Below, piece by piece: positions 1-9,106 of a DNA stretch of 59,257 bases. The notes under the pieces are model-generated. The model was not told the DNA's origin. It worked only from the letters and a program-made list of their open reading frames with translations, and did not search any database. Both the position numbers and the translations under genes were made by a program. The stretch's first letter is position 1; each line of letters begins with the position of its first letter. The stretch is from a virus: positions 1 through 59,257 of the IMG/VR virus record IMGVR_UViG_3300046169_000050; one strand, 5' to 3'.

Positions 1-3000
1 TCGATGTCGCTGCCTCTTTGAGTGCAGCTTGCACCTGTGGCTCACCAAACAGCCCCACTTCCTTTTCGAAATCGTTCTGGAACTCGTCGACCTTTCTAGC
101 CGCCTGAGCAACCATGCCCAATCGTCCGTCTTTTCCGCCCTGCTGTGACCGGACATAGAACATGTCGGCGATCTCGTTACCGGCGTACGCGCGCATGACG
201 CCGTCTGCCGTCATAAGTACTTTCAGGATAGGCTTTACGCGTTTGTTGTACTTAAGGTCTCGGATACTCTTGCGCCAGTGTGCTGCCAGAGCCTCGCCGT
301 CTCTTTTAACGATGACTTCTTCTAGCTCCCTTACCATCGCTTTCCGAACAAAAGATGAACCGTTTTCTTTATTGGCTGGGTCTGCGTCTTTTAGCGGGCG
401 CTTTCTAGACTCCATAACAGAGTCCATGTACGTCTCGAAGTCCTGCGGTATCGTCCTGAAGTCAAAGCGGTCAGCTGCGCTACGCGCTGTTCGGCGCATA
501 GATCGATAAAGCGAACGAATTTTGTCGGCGAGAGCCTTAAAGTGTCTATCAGTTAAGCTTCTAGCTTTACGCTTCGCGTAGCGTTTACTCGCCCACTTGG
601 CGACATTGTCTGCATACCATTCTTCAAAGGCGAGTTCTTTGTCATCCTTGTATGCATTGAGGTACCGACTATGCATGGGGTCACTTTCAAATGCTTTTAG
701 TAAGCGTGTGTACAACGCCCTGTTCTCTAACGCAGTGCCAAGCTCCAACTTAAATAGGGCATGACCTAGCTCATGAGAAAGTACTAAAGCATCTTGTAGT
801 GAATTGCCGCTTTCTCTGATCAGGATCATGGGTGTGCCATCGGATTGCACCCACATACGGCCTCGAAATTTGTCCGACATAGCCTTTTTAACAAGCTCGC
901 GCGACTGGTAATCTGGGATCGCTTGCTCGAGTGCTTCGGGAGACAGTTTTGCTAGAGCTTGAATGTTGTAAAACTTAGGCTTCACCGGAAGCTTAAGAGC
1001 GCCAACCAAATCTTCTATGAACGCCCTGACGTCCGCGTCTATGATCCCCAGTATTTCTGGACCAGACTCTAAATTCCCGGTAGCGGGAGCTGTACCAGCG
1101 CGGCGATCAGGAGCGATGTCGTCACGGGGGTCGCCCATCATCTGCTCGACTTCGTTCTCACCTGCTTGCTGCTCAACTTCAGTAGGATCAAACTCGCTGC
1201 TTCGGCGCTCTACATCGAGGCCAAGCTCGTCTCCGAACCGTCTCTGTATTGCGTCTGCTTGCTCGTCTGTCGTTACGTCCTGCCTAAACGCAATACGGTT
1301 ATCGTCGTAGCGTTTACCTTCGGCAGTAACGTCGTAGACGACCATCGTGTCTGTATCGTTAGGGATGGTCTGCTCGGTCCTTAGCAGTTCCTTCAGACCA
1401 ACGACCTTGCCGTCCAGTATTGTTGCAGGGACATTCATCGAGTCAGGGATCTGATTGCCTACCTCGAAGAACGACTGGCCTCCGATCTGAACCTGATAGC
1501 CTTCAAGCTGTAGGTCAGCGAGTATCTCTTGCAGACCGCGCTGAGCTGCAAGTCTGGGTGTGCCGCCCTCGAATCCAGTGCCTTCTCTTGCGTCAACTAA
1601 CCGCTGCCCAGCGCGAGTCAGATCTACCAAGTTGACTTTGCTCGTTGTGCCATCTGGAGCCACAACCTCTACGGACGATCCGCGTGCGAATTTACTCTTC
1701 TTCGCTTTGGCGACCGCCCTAGGTAAGAACTCACTAAACGGAACCCGAACCTCGCCATCTTGGTCGCGCATGCGAATCAACGACTCAAAGTCGTCTCGTA
1801 TGACAGAGAAGCCATCACCCGTCTGCTCAATGGTAACAAGCGAGTTAGGGTTGGCGCGCTGCTGCTGTACTGCCTCGCGTAGAGCGGCCTCACTGATCCG
1901 CCCGAACTTAGGGTCAGCAAAGTCTGTAGGGCCAAACTCATTGATGTACTCTTGACGAGCTTGGTCGGTGTTATCGAATGTCTGGTTGGGGTCAGCCTTA
2001 GCTTGATAGGTACGAACTACCGTACGCTCTTCTGCCAGCTCACCTGAGTCGAGCATCTCCTGAAGCGTGTCCATTGACTCATCGTCGAGCATGTCTCGAA
2101 CGACTGGTCCCTGCTCTTGATCAAAGCGGGCTTTGCGCTCTTCGAGTGCCTTCTCGACAGTCGTTAGACGTACGTCTCCGCCATCTGGAGCCAGCCCCTT
2201 TGCGGATTCATACGCGTTGGTTAAATTATCCTGCGTCGTAACTTCTTCTGATATTACGTTGCCGTCCTTGTCGACAGCTTGGACTACGGTATCAGCCTCA
2301 GCAGCAGCTTTGGGCGAGCTATATCCAAGAGCAGCGGCCAACACTTCGTTCGACGCACGACTCGAAACAACATCGCGAACAACCTGCCTACTCGTAGAAA
2401 CTATAGTGCCTTGACCGGGGACATACGCCGCGAAGGCTGGTGTGCCGTCAACCGTGATCTGACGGACCTTATTGTCAGGCAGGTCGTACTTACGTTCGTT
2501 AGCCGCCCAAACAGCCTGCTTGGTACTAGACTCGTCAACCATTGCGCGAAGCTGGGCGTCTAGGTCGCTCTGTGCCTCACGAGTTGTATTGCCCGTCATC
2601 GTATCGCCGTACTGCTCACGGGTGATGTCGTTGTCTACTCGCTGCCCCTGTGCTCTATCCAGCAGGTCGCGCGCTTTAGCGGTGACACTTGCAGCTGTGT
2701 CTAACGCACTATTAGCTGCTCCGGGCACACGTTCTGCGGTAGTAACCAAACCTGCACCAGCGCCACCAGCTGCCGCACCCCCAAAAAACCCAACAAAGGC
2801 GGCCTCGGCGAGACGCATCTTTGCGTCTTCCTTCGTGAATGTGTCGTCAAGCGAGGCCCGGTTGAGTACCGAAATACCTTCTTGGGCCAGTTCAGTTCCT
2901 GCCTCAAGAGGGCCACTGCGTACCACCGTGTTAGCTACGTCGTCGGCAAGCTGGCCAAAGTAACTCTCTTTCTTGGTAGCGCGCTTTTTCGCTACGTCAC

Positions 3001-3739
3001 CAATCAGACGATATATAGCGATCTCACTACCCGCACCGATCGCTGCTTGAACCGTACCTAGCGCAGCAGCTCTCTGAGCTTGCTCGGAGCTTAATTCTTT
3101 GCCACTGTCTAACGCTTCGCTTAAGTTACTACCAGATATCGGAGCGTATTCAGCAGCAAATGCGCCTGCAAAGGCTCCGCCTTCAGTGCTCCGCTTACGT
3201 GCCTGCTGATAAGCGGCCCCGTATATGCGATCCGCTAATTCTTTCTCTGCAGCTGTCGCTGTACCTGCCGCAGCTCGCTTCATAGAGTCTTCAACAACGC
3301 GCTCTGCTGTTTTCTTAGCAGCCCCTTTCAGAGCGAACCGTGCGCCTAGTGCGCCTACGCCTGCGCCGGTTATAGAAGTAATCGCAGAAGGTACGACCTG
3401 ACCAGTCCCCTTGGACGCTTGCGCAAGGAAGCCACCAAAAGTTGGGTTTTCTACAAACTCGCTAAATGTTTCTAGGTCGGCCAGCGGTGCAGCAGCCAAC
3501 TCTTCGCGGACTAGTGCGCGACGTACGTTTTGCTCTGCGGCTTCTTGATCGCCAGTAAGCGTATTACCTAATGCTTTGAAGTACTCTAAGTCTGCGGCAA
3601 GCCCTTCTGCTCCAGACTGAACGCCCGCACCAAAGATTTCACCGAGACCCTGTCTGGCAGGTGATGCTCTTTCGCCCTCAGTTAAATCAGCCGGTGCTGG
3701 ACCGCTGTTGAGGAAATCTTGAAACAGCTCATCGGACAT
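1..3739 (-). CDS. Giant polyvalent virion protein with zincin motif, N-terminal 1,246 residues (continues at 59257)
   Basis: This is the N-terminal two thirds of a protein of about 1,799 residues whose frame runs off base 1 and resumes in frame at base 59257. It starts with ATG at 3739, overlapping the end of the upstream gene by 11 bases. Residues about 1-330 are Ala/Gly-rich with several possible membrane-interacting stretches. A zinc metallopeptidase signature HELGH lies at residues 989-993, followed by FEEWYAD near 1038-1044, a plausible third ligand. Such chimeric polyvalent proteins with embedded protease domains are known from podoviruses, where they are carried in the virion and delivered into the host. 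That role is inferred here from size, motif and position among internal virion genes. The frame is open throughout. An RNA polymerase role was considered but no motif was seen. Confidence 0.85.
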   Translation of the reverse strand, partial: MSDELFQDFLNSGPAPADLTEGERASPARQGLGEIFGAGVQSGAEGLAADLEYFKALGNTLTGDQEAAEQNVRRALVREELAAAPLADLETFSEFVENPTFGGFLAQASKGTGQVVPSAITSITGAGVGALGARFALKGAAKKTAERVVEDSMKRAAAGTATAAEKELADRIYGAAYQQARKRSTEGGAFAGAFAAEYAPISGSNLSEALDSGKELSSEQAQRAAALGTVQAAIGAGSEIAIYRLIGDVAKKRATKKESYFGQLADDVANTVVRSGPLEAGTELAQEGISVLNRASLDDTFTKEDAKMRLAEAAFVGFFGGAAAGGAGAGLVTTAERVPGAANSALDTAASVTAKARDLLDRAQGQRVDNDITREQYGDTMTGNTTREAQSDLDAQLRAMVDESSTKQAVWAANERKYDLPDNKVRQITVDGTPAFAAYVPGQGTIVSTSRQVVRDVVSSRASNEVLAAALGYSSPKAAAEADTVVQAVDKDGNVISEEVTTQDNLTNAYESAKGLAPDGGDVRLTTVEKALEERKARFDQEQGPVVRDMLDDESMDTLQEMLDSGELAEERTVVRTYQAKADPNQTFDNTDQARQEYINEFGPTDFADPKFGRISEAALREAVQQQRANPNSLVTIEQTGDGFSVIRDDFESLIRMRDQDGEVRVPFSEFLPRAVAKAKKSKFARGSSVEVVAPDGTTSKVNLVDLTRAGQRLVDAREGTGFEGGTPRLAAQRGLQEILADLQLEGYQVQIGGQSFFEVGNQIPDSMNVPATILDGKVVGLKELLRTEQTIPNDTDTMVVYDVTAEGKRYDDNRIAFRQDVTTDEQADAIQRRFGDELGLDVERRSSEFDPTEVEQQAGENEVEQMMGDPRDDIAPDRRAGTAPATGNLESGPEILGIIDADVRAFIEDLVGALKLPVKPKFYNIQALAKLSPEALEQAIPDYQSRELVKKAMSDKFRGRMWVQSDGTPMILIRESGNSLQDALVLSHELGHALFKLELGTALENRALYTRLLKAFESDPMHSRYLNAYKDDKELAFEEWYADNVAKWASKRYAKRKARSLTDRHFKALADKIRSLYRSMRRTARSAADRFDFRTIPQDFETYMDSVMESRKRPLKDADPANKENGSSFVRKAMVRELEEVIVKRDGEALAAHWRKSIRDLKYNKRVKPILKVLMTADGVMRAYAGNEIADMFYVRSQQGGKDGRLGMVAQAARKVDEFQNDFEKEVGLFGEPQVQAALKEAATS

Positions 3740-5678
3740 TGCTGGTATTCTTAACCGCTGCGTTGACAACCGCGTCCGCTAGTCTCTTATTCACCTTCTC
3801 CAGATCTCTAATAGTGATTGACGCCCCTTGTTGTTCTCGACTGCCATCAGACCCTACAGACTCACTTAGGTAGAAAAGCTCTGTCGGGTTCTTGGGGTCG
3901 TTAACTTTTACGCGCGCTAAATCAAAGTCACCGACTTGACCGTTTGCGTCAGACCGGAAGAAAGACATTACAGTCTGCAATATAGAGCTGTCACCATCGT
4001 TAGCATAAGCAGCAATAGATGCACTTAAACCGTCGTTTATTGCTGAACTGACTGCGTCGCGCCCGGCCTGAGTTGTGTACTTGCCTCGTCTCTGCAGCAT
4101 CTGCGGAATTTTAGTGGCAAATATTCTTATGGCCCTTTCATCGCCGACAAACTCGCCATCCTGATTGTAAAAGCCGACCTCTGGTGACAGGATGTTGTTC
4201 TCATAAATAGTGGCCGCGTACTCACGTGCATCAGCGGCGTCGCCAGTAAGGTCATCCTTCTGTGCTCTCAACTCGGTGAGGCGACTGGTGTATGCGCTAT
4301 ACGCCTGCGTAGCTGCGTTCTGATTCTGCCGCCGCGCCGAGTCTAGGTCTTTAGCACTGAACGACGTTGTGCCTGTCTCGAATATGTTTTCGATACCCTG
4401 TCGAAGAGACATGCGTTCAGAAGCATTGTCAGAAGAAGCAATCAACACTGCAGCAGCTACTGCTGCGTCGCGACGATTCATCTTTTGTAGATCGCTAAGC
4501 TTTTTGACTCCAGCTTCTTGCATTGCGACGCGGGTCTGAGAAACCAGCTGCGGCGTGACCTGCACCTCGCCCGACTCAACTGCGTTTTGGATCTCACCAG
4601 CGGATTTTTCTTCGAGCTTACCGCCGACTTCTTCGACAACTGGGAAGGCATCTGGCCCCCAGTTTAAGTCAAGCTTGATTGTCTTCTCACCATCGCGGTC
4701 ACCAAGGCGCTTGTTGATATCCGCCAACTCGGTTTCCAGATCTTCAATTTGTCGATCAATGCTCTGCCGGTTTGAAGTGGCGTTACGCCCTCGGTAACCT
4801 TCCTTTTTGCGCCCTCTCAATTGCGTTAATTTTTCTTCCACTCGCTCACGGCGACGCGCAGCTTGCTTATCCCGAGCAGCGCGTCGAATTCCGCCAGCCG
4901 TCCTCGGCTTTTTCTCAGGCTCCGCTTCAGGCTCTGGTTCTGTGGTAGTGGGTGCTGCTGAAATCGTCGGACCGCCAGTAACTGTGGCTAATTCATTGTT
5001 AGCCTCAACAAGATCCTGCCCTCCCAAACCAGCGACTACATTTATAGCGCCACGCTGCGCAGCTAAAGGCAACTGATTGACGTTAGCGGCTATGGCTTGG
5101 ATTTTGTCAAAGTAGTCTATTTGGTCGGATAGATTACGTAAGTTCATGACCGTCTGGTTAGGGGCGATCTTGTACGTAAACGTAGCGTTTATGTGGTTAA
5201 CCAAGTCTTCGTAGGAACCGAAGACAGCGGGCTTTGAATCCGGGTTACTAGAACCGTCCTCTGTAATAACGCCCGTAGACCCATCCGCGTTGTTAGCGCG
5301 CAAGACAAATGAGCCATCAGGTAGCTGATCTGTAGTTAGGCTTTCTACTGATGCGTCTACAAAACCACTGCCGCGAGCGAGGTTGTTGTTAACCTCGTCC
5401 ATAAAACCGGGGTCTTCTTTGGCTCGCGCTCTAAACTTATCTAGGTCGATAGCAGTCTTGTCCTCTGTTAAAAGGTCAAGCTGATCAAAATAAGTAAAAG
5501 ATTCGTTCGCCCTTCGAGTGTCGCCAGCACGAGCGGCAGTATCTGCCTCGCGATCGGCTTGAGCTTGCAAGCGCGCGTCCTGACGCAGTGCCATATCATT
5601 ATTGAAACGGCGCTGCTTCATGTCTTGGAACATGTTATATGAAGAAAGTACGCCTTCCCCGATAGCCCCTATACTCAT
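3729..5678 (-). CDS. Putative internal virion protein, coiled-coil rich
   Basis: This 649-residue protein starts with ATG after an AAGGGG-type ribosome site. It is hydrophilic. The N-terminal region is rich in Arg, Gln and Ala and likely helical. A Pro/Glu linker lies near residues 235-255, followed by a strongly charged Arg/Lys/Glu coiled coil near 260-340 and a mostly helical C-terminal half. I recognise no enzymatic motif. It sits between two smaller helical proteins and the giant polyvalent protein, the usual place for internal core or ejection proteins in podoviruses. The function is therefore inferred from position and composition. Confidence 0.7.
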   Translation of the reverse strand: MSIGAIGEGVLSSYNMFQDMKQRRFNNDMALRQDARLQAQADREADTAARAGDTRRANESFTYFDQLDLLTEDKTAIDLDKFRARAKEDPGFMDEVNNNLARGSGFVDASVESLTTDQLPDGSFVLRANNADGSTGVITEDGSSNPDSKPAVFGSYEDLVNHINATFTYKIAPNQTVMNLRNLSDQIDYFDKIQAIAANVNQLPLAAQRGAINVVAGLGGQDLVEANNELATVTGGPTISAAPTTTEPEPEAEPEKKPRTAGGIRRAARDKQAARRRERVEEKLTQLRGRKKEGYRGRNATSNRQSIDRQIEDLETELADINKRLGDRDGEKTIKLDLNWGPDAFPVVEEVGGKLEEKSAGEIQNAVESGEVQVTPQLVSQTRVAMQEAGVKKLSDLQKMNRRDAAVAAAVLIASSDNASERMSLRQGIENIFETGTTSFSAKDLDSARRQNQNAATQAYSAYTSRLTELRAQKDDLTGDAADAREYAATIYENNILSPEVGFYNQDGEFVGDERAIRIFATKIPQMLQRRGKYTTQAGRDAVSSAINDGLSASIAAYANDGDSSILQTVMSFFRSDANGQVGDFDLARVKVNDPKNPTELFYLSESVGSDGSREQQGASITIRDLEKVNKRLADAVVNAAVKNTSNVR

Positions 5679-5688
5679 AACTTACCCC

Positions 5689-6348
5689 TTAAAACGCCAT
5701 CGCAAAGATCGCAGCTGCTCCTAGCGAGCCTAAAGTCGAGTACGTTTGTGCGCGTGATTGCGCCCTTGCTGATTGATAGGCGCTTTCTCGGTTGGCGGCA
5801 GTCGCTGCTGCAGAACCAAGTTGGTCGAGCGATGACCGATTCAAGCCCTGTCCGATATTAATTAAGTCACTCTTTAGCTGAGTATTCGCCTCCCGTTGCG
5901 CGATACGGGCGTCATTAACGGACTGTATACCACCGAGCGTGTTTGCTCGCTGTAAACGTAGCCCTTGCTGCTGACGTTGCGCTGGCGTTAGAGCCGCGCC
6001 ATATCGCTGTGCGTTTCGTGACGCGATGCCCGAAGCAAGGCCTTGGGCAACCTGAACGTCTTCTCGGGCTTGATCGATAAGCCTAGTGTCATTCTGAGAT
6101 TGCTCAATCAGCTGGTTTTCAAAATCTTCGTAGTCACGCCGGTAATCAAGATAGTCTTGGCGCGTCATATCCGCATACACTTGTTCGGGGTCAGACACCG
6201 TAGGTAAGCTGGCTGAACCAACATTTTGGGTCTGGCCATATCCATACCCGCCGCCTCTGTTCGGCAGTCCGCCAACAGTGCCTCGGCTGTCGATACCTTC
6301 GACCATGTCAGGCGGTACCGCCATGCCCATGTTTGCTTGCATAACCAT
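5689..6348 (-). CDS. Putative internal virion protein, Gln/Ala-rich
   Basis: The protein has 219 residues from the ATG at 6348, chosen because GAGAGG lies just upstream; the frame is open further 5' but no better site is seen. It has a Gly-rich N-terminal segment (residues about 20-45), a long Gln/Arg/Ala helical body and a hydrophobic C-terminal end (LGSLGAAAIFAMAF) that could insert in a membrane. It follows another Gln/Ala-rich gene and precedes the 649-residue internal protein, all closely spaced. I infer an internal or ejection protein like T7 gp14, but sequence similarity was not tested. Confidence 0.62.
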   Translation of the reverse strand: MVMQANMGMAVPPDMVEGIDSRGTVGGLPNRGGGYGYGQTQNVGSASLPTVSDPEQVYADMTRQDYLDYRRDYEDFENQLIEQSQNDTRLIDQAREDVQVAQGLASGIASRNAQRYGAALTPAQRQQQGLRLQRANTLGGIQSVNDARIAQREANTQLKSDLINIGQGLNRSSLDQLGSAAATAANRESAYQSARAQSRAQTYSTLGSLGAAAIFAMAF

Positions 6349-6358
6349 AACTAACCTC

Positions 6359-6907
6359 TCACCCTGTCTTTTCGCCGCCAAGGAACGTCTTACCATCCTT
6401 CATATTTTCCCCGCCCTGCAAGATGAAAGCAGTTCCAATTTGCGCCGCAGCCCCAAGACGTGCTGCCCTAACTTCTTGCTTACCGCGAGCGCGCTCAAGC
6501 GCTTTTGAAGACGAAATACGGGCTGCTTGAGCTAGTCCCTGAGAAGCGTCAGCTTGTTGTCCTTGGGCCGTGCCGACGACATTTGTTTTCATCCGGTTCT
6601 GAATATCAAGAGCGCTTTGATTAGCGACGCCGAGCTGCCCTTGATAGGCCTGCGCCATATCGCCTGCCGCTGTAGTGCTCTGAGTACTATCGTAGGTAGG
6701 TTGAGACGTGAGCGCCTGCATGGTGTCTGCGTTTGCGCGGCCTCTAAGAGTTGTTCCAACGTCATCCGTCATAGACTGATCGCGCATCTCTCGCAACAGA
6801 GGTGCATAGACTTGTCTAAACCGGTCTGCACGAGCTTTAGCTACTGAGGCGTTTACCTTCTCCGCCTCTGTTGCTTCGTAGTCTTGTTTTTTAGGTCCAC
6901 TACCCAT
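6359..6907 (-). CDS. Putative internal virion protein, Ala/Gln-rich
   Basis: This 182-residue protein is rich in Ala, Gln and Thr and probably mainly alpha-helical. It starts with ATG and overlaps the upstream gene by 8 bases. Near residues 150-165 there is a short hydrophobic segment (LGAAAQIGTAFILQG) similar in placement to the one ending the next gene, so the two may be related ejection-type proteins. No catalytic motif is visible. The assignment rests on composition and on its place in the internal-protein block. Confidence 0.6.
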   Translation of the reverse strand: MGSGPKKQDYEATEAEKVNASVAKARADRFRQVYAPLLREMRDQSMTDDVGTTLRGRANADTMQALTSQPTYDSTQSTTAAGDMAQAYQGQLGVANQSALDIQNRMKTNVVGTAQGQQADASQGLAQAARISSSKALERARGKQEVRAARLGAAAQIGTAFILQGGENMKDGKTFLGGEKTG

Positions 6908-7325
6908 CGGCTAAGTCCTTTGAATAAACTATGGTCTCTATATCCCATCCCATCTCTGTTAAGTAGTTCGACATCTTTGGGATGCGCGACTTAACAGTCA
7001 GCTTGCTAAACCCTGCGTCCTTCGCCACTTGCATAAAGAACTCCTCATGCACGTTGACCAATCCTTGGCCTTGAAATACCGCTGCAGCAAGCCAAACAAG
7101 TAACGCTCGCTCGCCGCTGAATGGATCTGTCTCACCAGTCGTGACTACAAATCCGTCGCTCGTGGTCCAAAGGTGCGCCTGCTCGTTAATACACGCGGCG
7201 TACACATCTTCTGGCCTAAAGGATAGGTACTTATCCTCAGCGAGGATGCCCTCTATCCCCGGTTTTACCCAGTCCCACTCAGCCCTGATATCGCTTAAAA
7301 CAGGGTCAGCGCGTTTCTCTTCCAT
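6900..7325 (-). CDS. Conserved-looking phage protein, possible GNAT-like fold
   Basis: I chose the ATG at 7325 (141 residues) because AGGAAGAG precedes it; an in-frame start at 7355 would lie deeper inside the upstream gene. The middle holds a pattern with an aromatic/acidic N-terminal part, a GERALLVWLAA segment and a helix before KDAGFSKLTVKSR. It resembles small acetyltransferase-like proteins found beside head-tail connector genes of podoviruses. I cannot point to an acetyl-CoA binding motif with confidence. It overlaps the connector gene by 20 bases, so translation is probably coupled to virion genes. Confidence 0.55.
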   Translation of the reverse strand: MEEKRADPVLSDIRAEWDWVKPGIEGILAEDKYLSFRPEDVYAACINEQAHLWTTSDGFVVTTGETDPFSGERALLVWLAAAVFQGQGLVNVHEEFFMQVAKDAGFSKLTVKSRIPKMSNYLTEMGWDIETIVYSKDLADG

Positions 7326-7995
7326 ATCTATTTCTCTTCCTAGATAGCGGTGCATACAAACCGCCGTACTTCACCTTCCTAGCTACACCTTCATCAGCGT
7401 GGCGAGCGCGTCGCTCCGCATTGCCCATGTGCTCATTGAATAATGACCCGTAGACTTGCGCTCCTGCGAAGTCGGTCCAGTCTTTACTTGGGAGGCGCAA
7501 CAAACGGAACAAAGCGCCCGCTACGATTGCGTCTCTGTAGTCATTCATTACATCGTCATCACATGCAGTGGACTGATGCGTGGGCTTGAGTTGCACGCGG
7601 AGCACTGTTGATGACGCTTTTGTCTCGTTAGGCACTGGCACCAACCAGAAAATCGACTGAGACTGCTTTACGTAGTACTCGGGCTCACCGTAGTAGTTGC
7701 TATCACGCCATTTAGGTTTGCGCTGCTCCAGCAGATTCGTGCTGATCGGCTCTAGGTCTCGGCCTTCATGCACTACCCACATGATTTTGTGTACAGCGGT
7801 CTGGTTAGGCGCTTCGAGATCGTACTCAAAGATGCCGTTCACCGTGGTAACGGGGTCTAGCTCTGCTTGATAGACGCCTGTCTTCTCGCACAGCTCAATA
7901 ACAGCTGACCGAATGTTGTTTTCAATCAGCGTATCGGGACAACCCGGAACCATCGGGAGGATCTCTGGCAGCAAGGACTCATATGCTATAGCCAT
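7306..7995 (-). CDS. Putative head-tail connector / tail tube-like protein
   Basis: This 229-residue protein starts with ATG 3 bases after the previous stop. It has an early helical segment (LIENNIRSAVIELCEKTGVY) followed by beta-rich sequence and a helical region near residues 150-200 ending in a basic tail. This arrangement is typical of podovirus adaptor or tubular proteins that sit on the portal ring. Its neighbour on the 5' side is a DUF6682-type adaptor and beyond that are the capsid genes, so a connector role fits. No enzymatic motif is present. Confidence 0.6.
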   Translation of the reverse strand: MAIAYESLLPEILPMVPGCPDTLIENNIRSAVIELCEKTGVYQAELDPVTTVNGIFEYDLEAPNQTAVHKIMWVVHEGRDLEPISTNLLEQRKPKWRDSNYYGEPEYYVKQSQSIFWLVPVPNETKASSTVLRVQLKPTHQSTACDDDVMNDYRDAIVAGALFRLLRLPSKDWTDFAGAQVYGSLFNEHMGNAERRARHADEGVARKVKYGGLYAPLSRKRNRYGRETR

Positions 7996-7998
7996 GCT

Positions 7999-8697
7999 TT
8001 ACCCCATAGGTGTCGTTGGCGCGGGTCGGTTCTGATCTACGTTTGGTGTAGTTATAGCGTCGACCTGACCTTTACCTGTCACTGACGCGGTGAAGATCTG
8101 GTAGTGGTTAGCAGCACGCTGTGAGTTGCCTGCGTACTCTGCGTCTTTCATGTATGCCATATAAAGAACGTAGTTCATGACTGCGTTGGCATAGATGTCG
8201 GGGATATCGAGGTTATCTGACTGTGCGACCGCTGAGGGGTTCGCAGAGTAGATGATCTCTAGATAAGAGGCACCGCTAACACCGGGGTAAACGTAAAAGT
8301 TACGTGGGTTAGCCTCGTCGTATATGTAGTGCTTGATGACAGACGTATGTGCCGCGTCGCCGCCGACCGTAGGGTCGTGCCAGTCAGGTGTCTGAGCGTC
8401 GAGTACTTCGCGTGAAACCAACCGAACTGATCGCTTACCAGTGCCATTAGAAGCAGCAGACATGTTCCGTACTGCGCGCAACAACCGGTTGCCGCCACTA
8501 GGAATGGTTTGTTTGGTGCCTGTCACAAGAGTAACTGTTTCGTTCTTCGCTGATGAATCTGGCTTCAGAAGAGCGATCTCTCGCTGTGCGTCATTGATCC
8601 ACAGCACTAGCTCACTGACTACTGGCCAGCGAACGCCTGTGGTGTCTTGCAGCGTTGTTTGAACGCGGTCGATAACACTTTGTACTGTGACTGACAT
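7999..8697 (-). CDS. DUF6682-type head-tail adaptor protein
   Basis: This 232-residue protein begins with the pattern VQSVIDRVQTTLQDTTGVRW and continues LVLWINDAQREIALLKPD, which I recognise as typical of the phage family DUF6682. Members lie between the capsid and tail genes of many podoviruses and are thought to be head-tail adaptors; that is family knowledge, not shown here. The C-terminal half has a helical stretch with Ala/Tyr-rich segments (YANAVMNYVLYMAYM) and a disordered Pro/Thr tail. It lies 9 bases after the preceding small gene. Confidence 0.72.
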   Translation of the reverse strand: MSVTVQSVIDRVQTTLQDTTGVRWPVVSELVLWINDAQREIALLKPDSSAKNETVTLVTGTKQTIPSGGNRLLRAVRNMSAASNGTGKRSVRLVSREVLDAQTPDWHDPTVGGDAAHTSVIKHYIYDEANPRNFYVYPGVSGASYLEIIYSANPSAVAQSDNLDIPDIYANAVMNYVLYMAYMKDAEYAGNSQRAANHYQIFTASVTGKGQVDAITTPNVDQNRPAPTTPMG

Positions 8698-8706
8698 ATA
8701 TACCTC

Positions 8707-9057
8707 TTACGAGTTTAGGGCCGTTTCCCAAGCAGCGAGGCGCTCGTCTGTTGACACAGTACGCCCTACGGCTTTGTTGACGACAGCGGCCTTTGGTGTG
8801 CCATCGGCCTTAAAATTCTGGGGGTCACCGTCTTTGATCAGCTCTTGCATCACAACGACGACTTCGTCGGTATTTACAGGCTCCTCGTAGTCTTCATCAG
8901 CTACGACCTCTACCCGACCTTCAACTTGCTTTGCGCCCATTTGCATGGCCATCAAACCAATCTCTTCCGCTACCTCGCGAGGCTCACCTGCTTGAAACAA
9001 AACAACTGCTCCAGAGGTCAACGCGATGCGGAGATCCTGTTCACTAACTACCTTCAT
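8707..9057 (-). CDS. Small acidic protein next to the capsid gene, unknown function
   Basis: This 116-residue protein has a first half of short beta-like and helical segments with many Glu/Val, a negatively charged middle (DEDYEEPVNTDE near residues 54-66) and a helical C-terminus. An AAGGAG ribosome site precedes the ATG. It is the first gene after the UUCG hairpin that follows the capsid gene. Small proteins in this position can be head decoration or completion proteins, but I see no motif to support one. Confidence 0.6.
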   Translation of the reverse strand: MKVVSEQDLRIALTSGAVVLFQAGEPREVAEEIGLMAMQMGAKQVEGRVEVVADEDYEEPVNTDEVVVVMQELIKDGDPQNFKADGTPKAAVVNKAVGRTVSTDERLAAWETALNS

Positions 9058-9077
9058 TCTGACTCCTTAGAAGAAGT

Positions 9078-9099
9078 AAGCCCCTCCGAAGAGGGGCTT
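9078..9099 (-). terminator. UUCG-loop hairpin after the capsid gene
   Basis: On the minus strand the sequence forms a 9-bp perfect stem (AAGCCCCTC / GAGGGGCTT) closed by a TTCG tetraloop, 8 bases after the capsid stop codon. C(UUCG)G loops are exceptionally stable. The following bases are pyrimidine-rich (ACTTCTTCT) but not a clean U-run, so it may be a partial terminator or an RNA-stabilising 3' end that sets the capsid message apart from the downstream genes. Confidence 0.65.
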
Positions 9100-9106
9100 G
9101 TCTGCC

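Noticed and set aside
2701-2916. Minus-strand frame of 71 residues inside the polyvalent gene
   Set aside because: It overlaps the long open frame of the giant protein in another phase and has no support.
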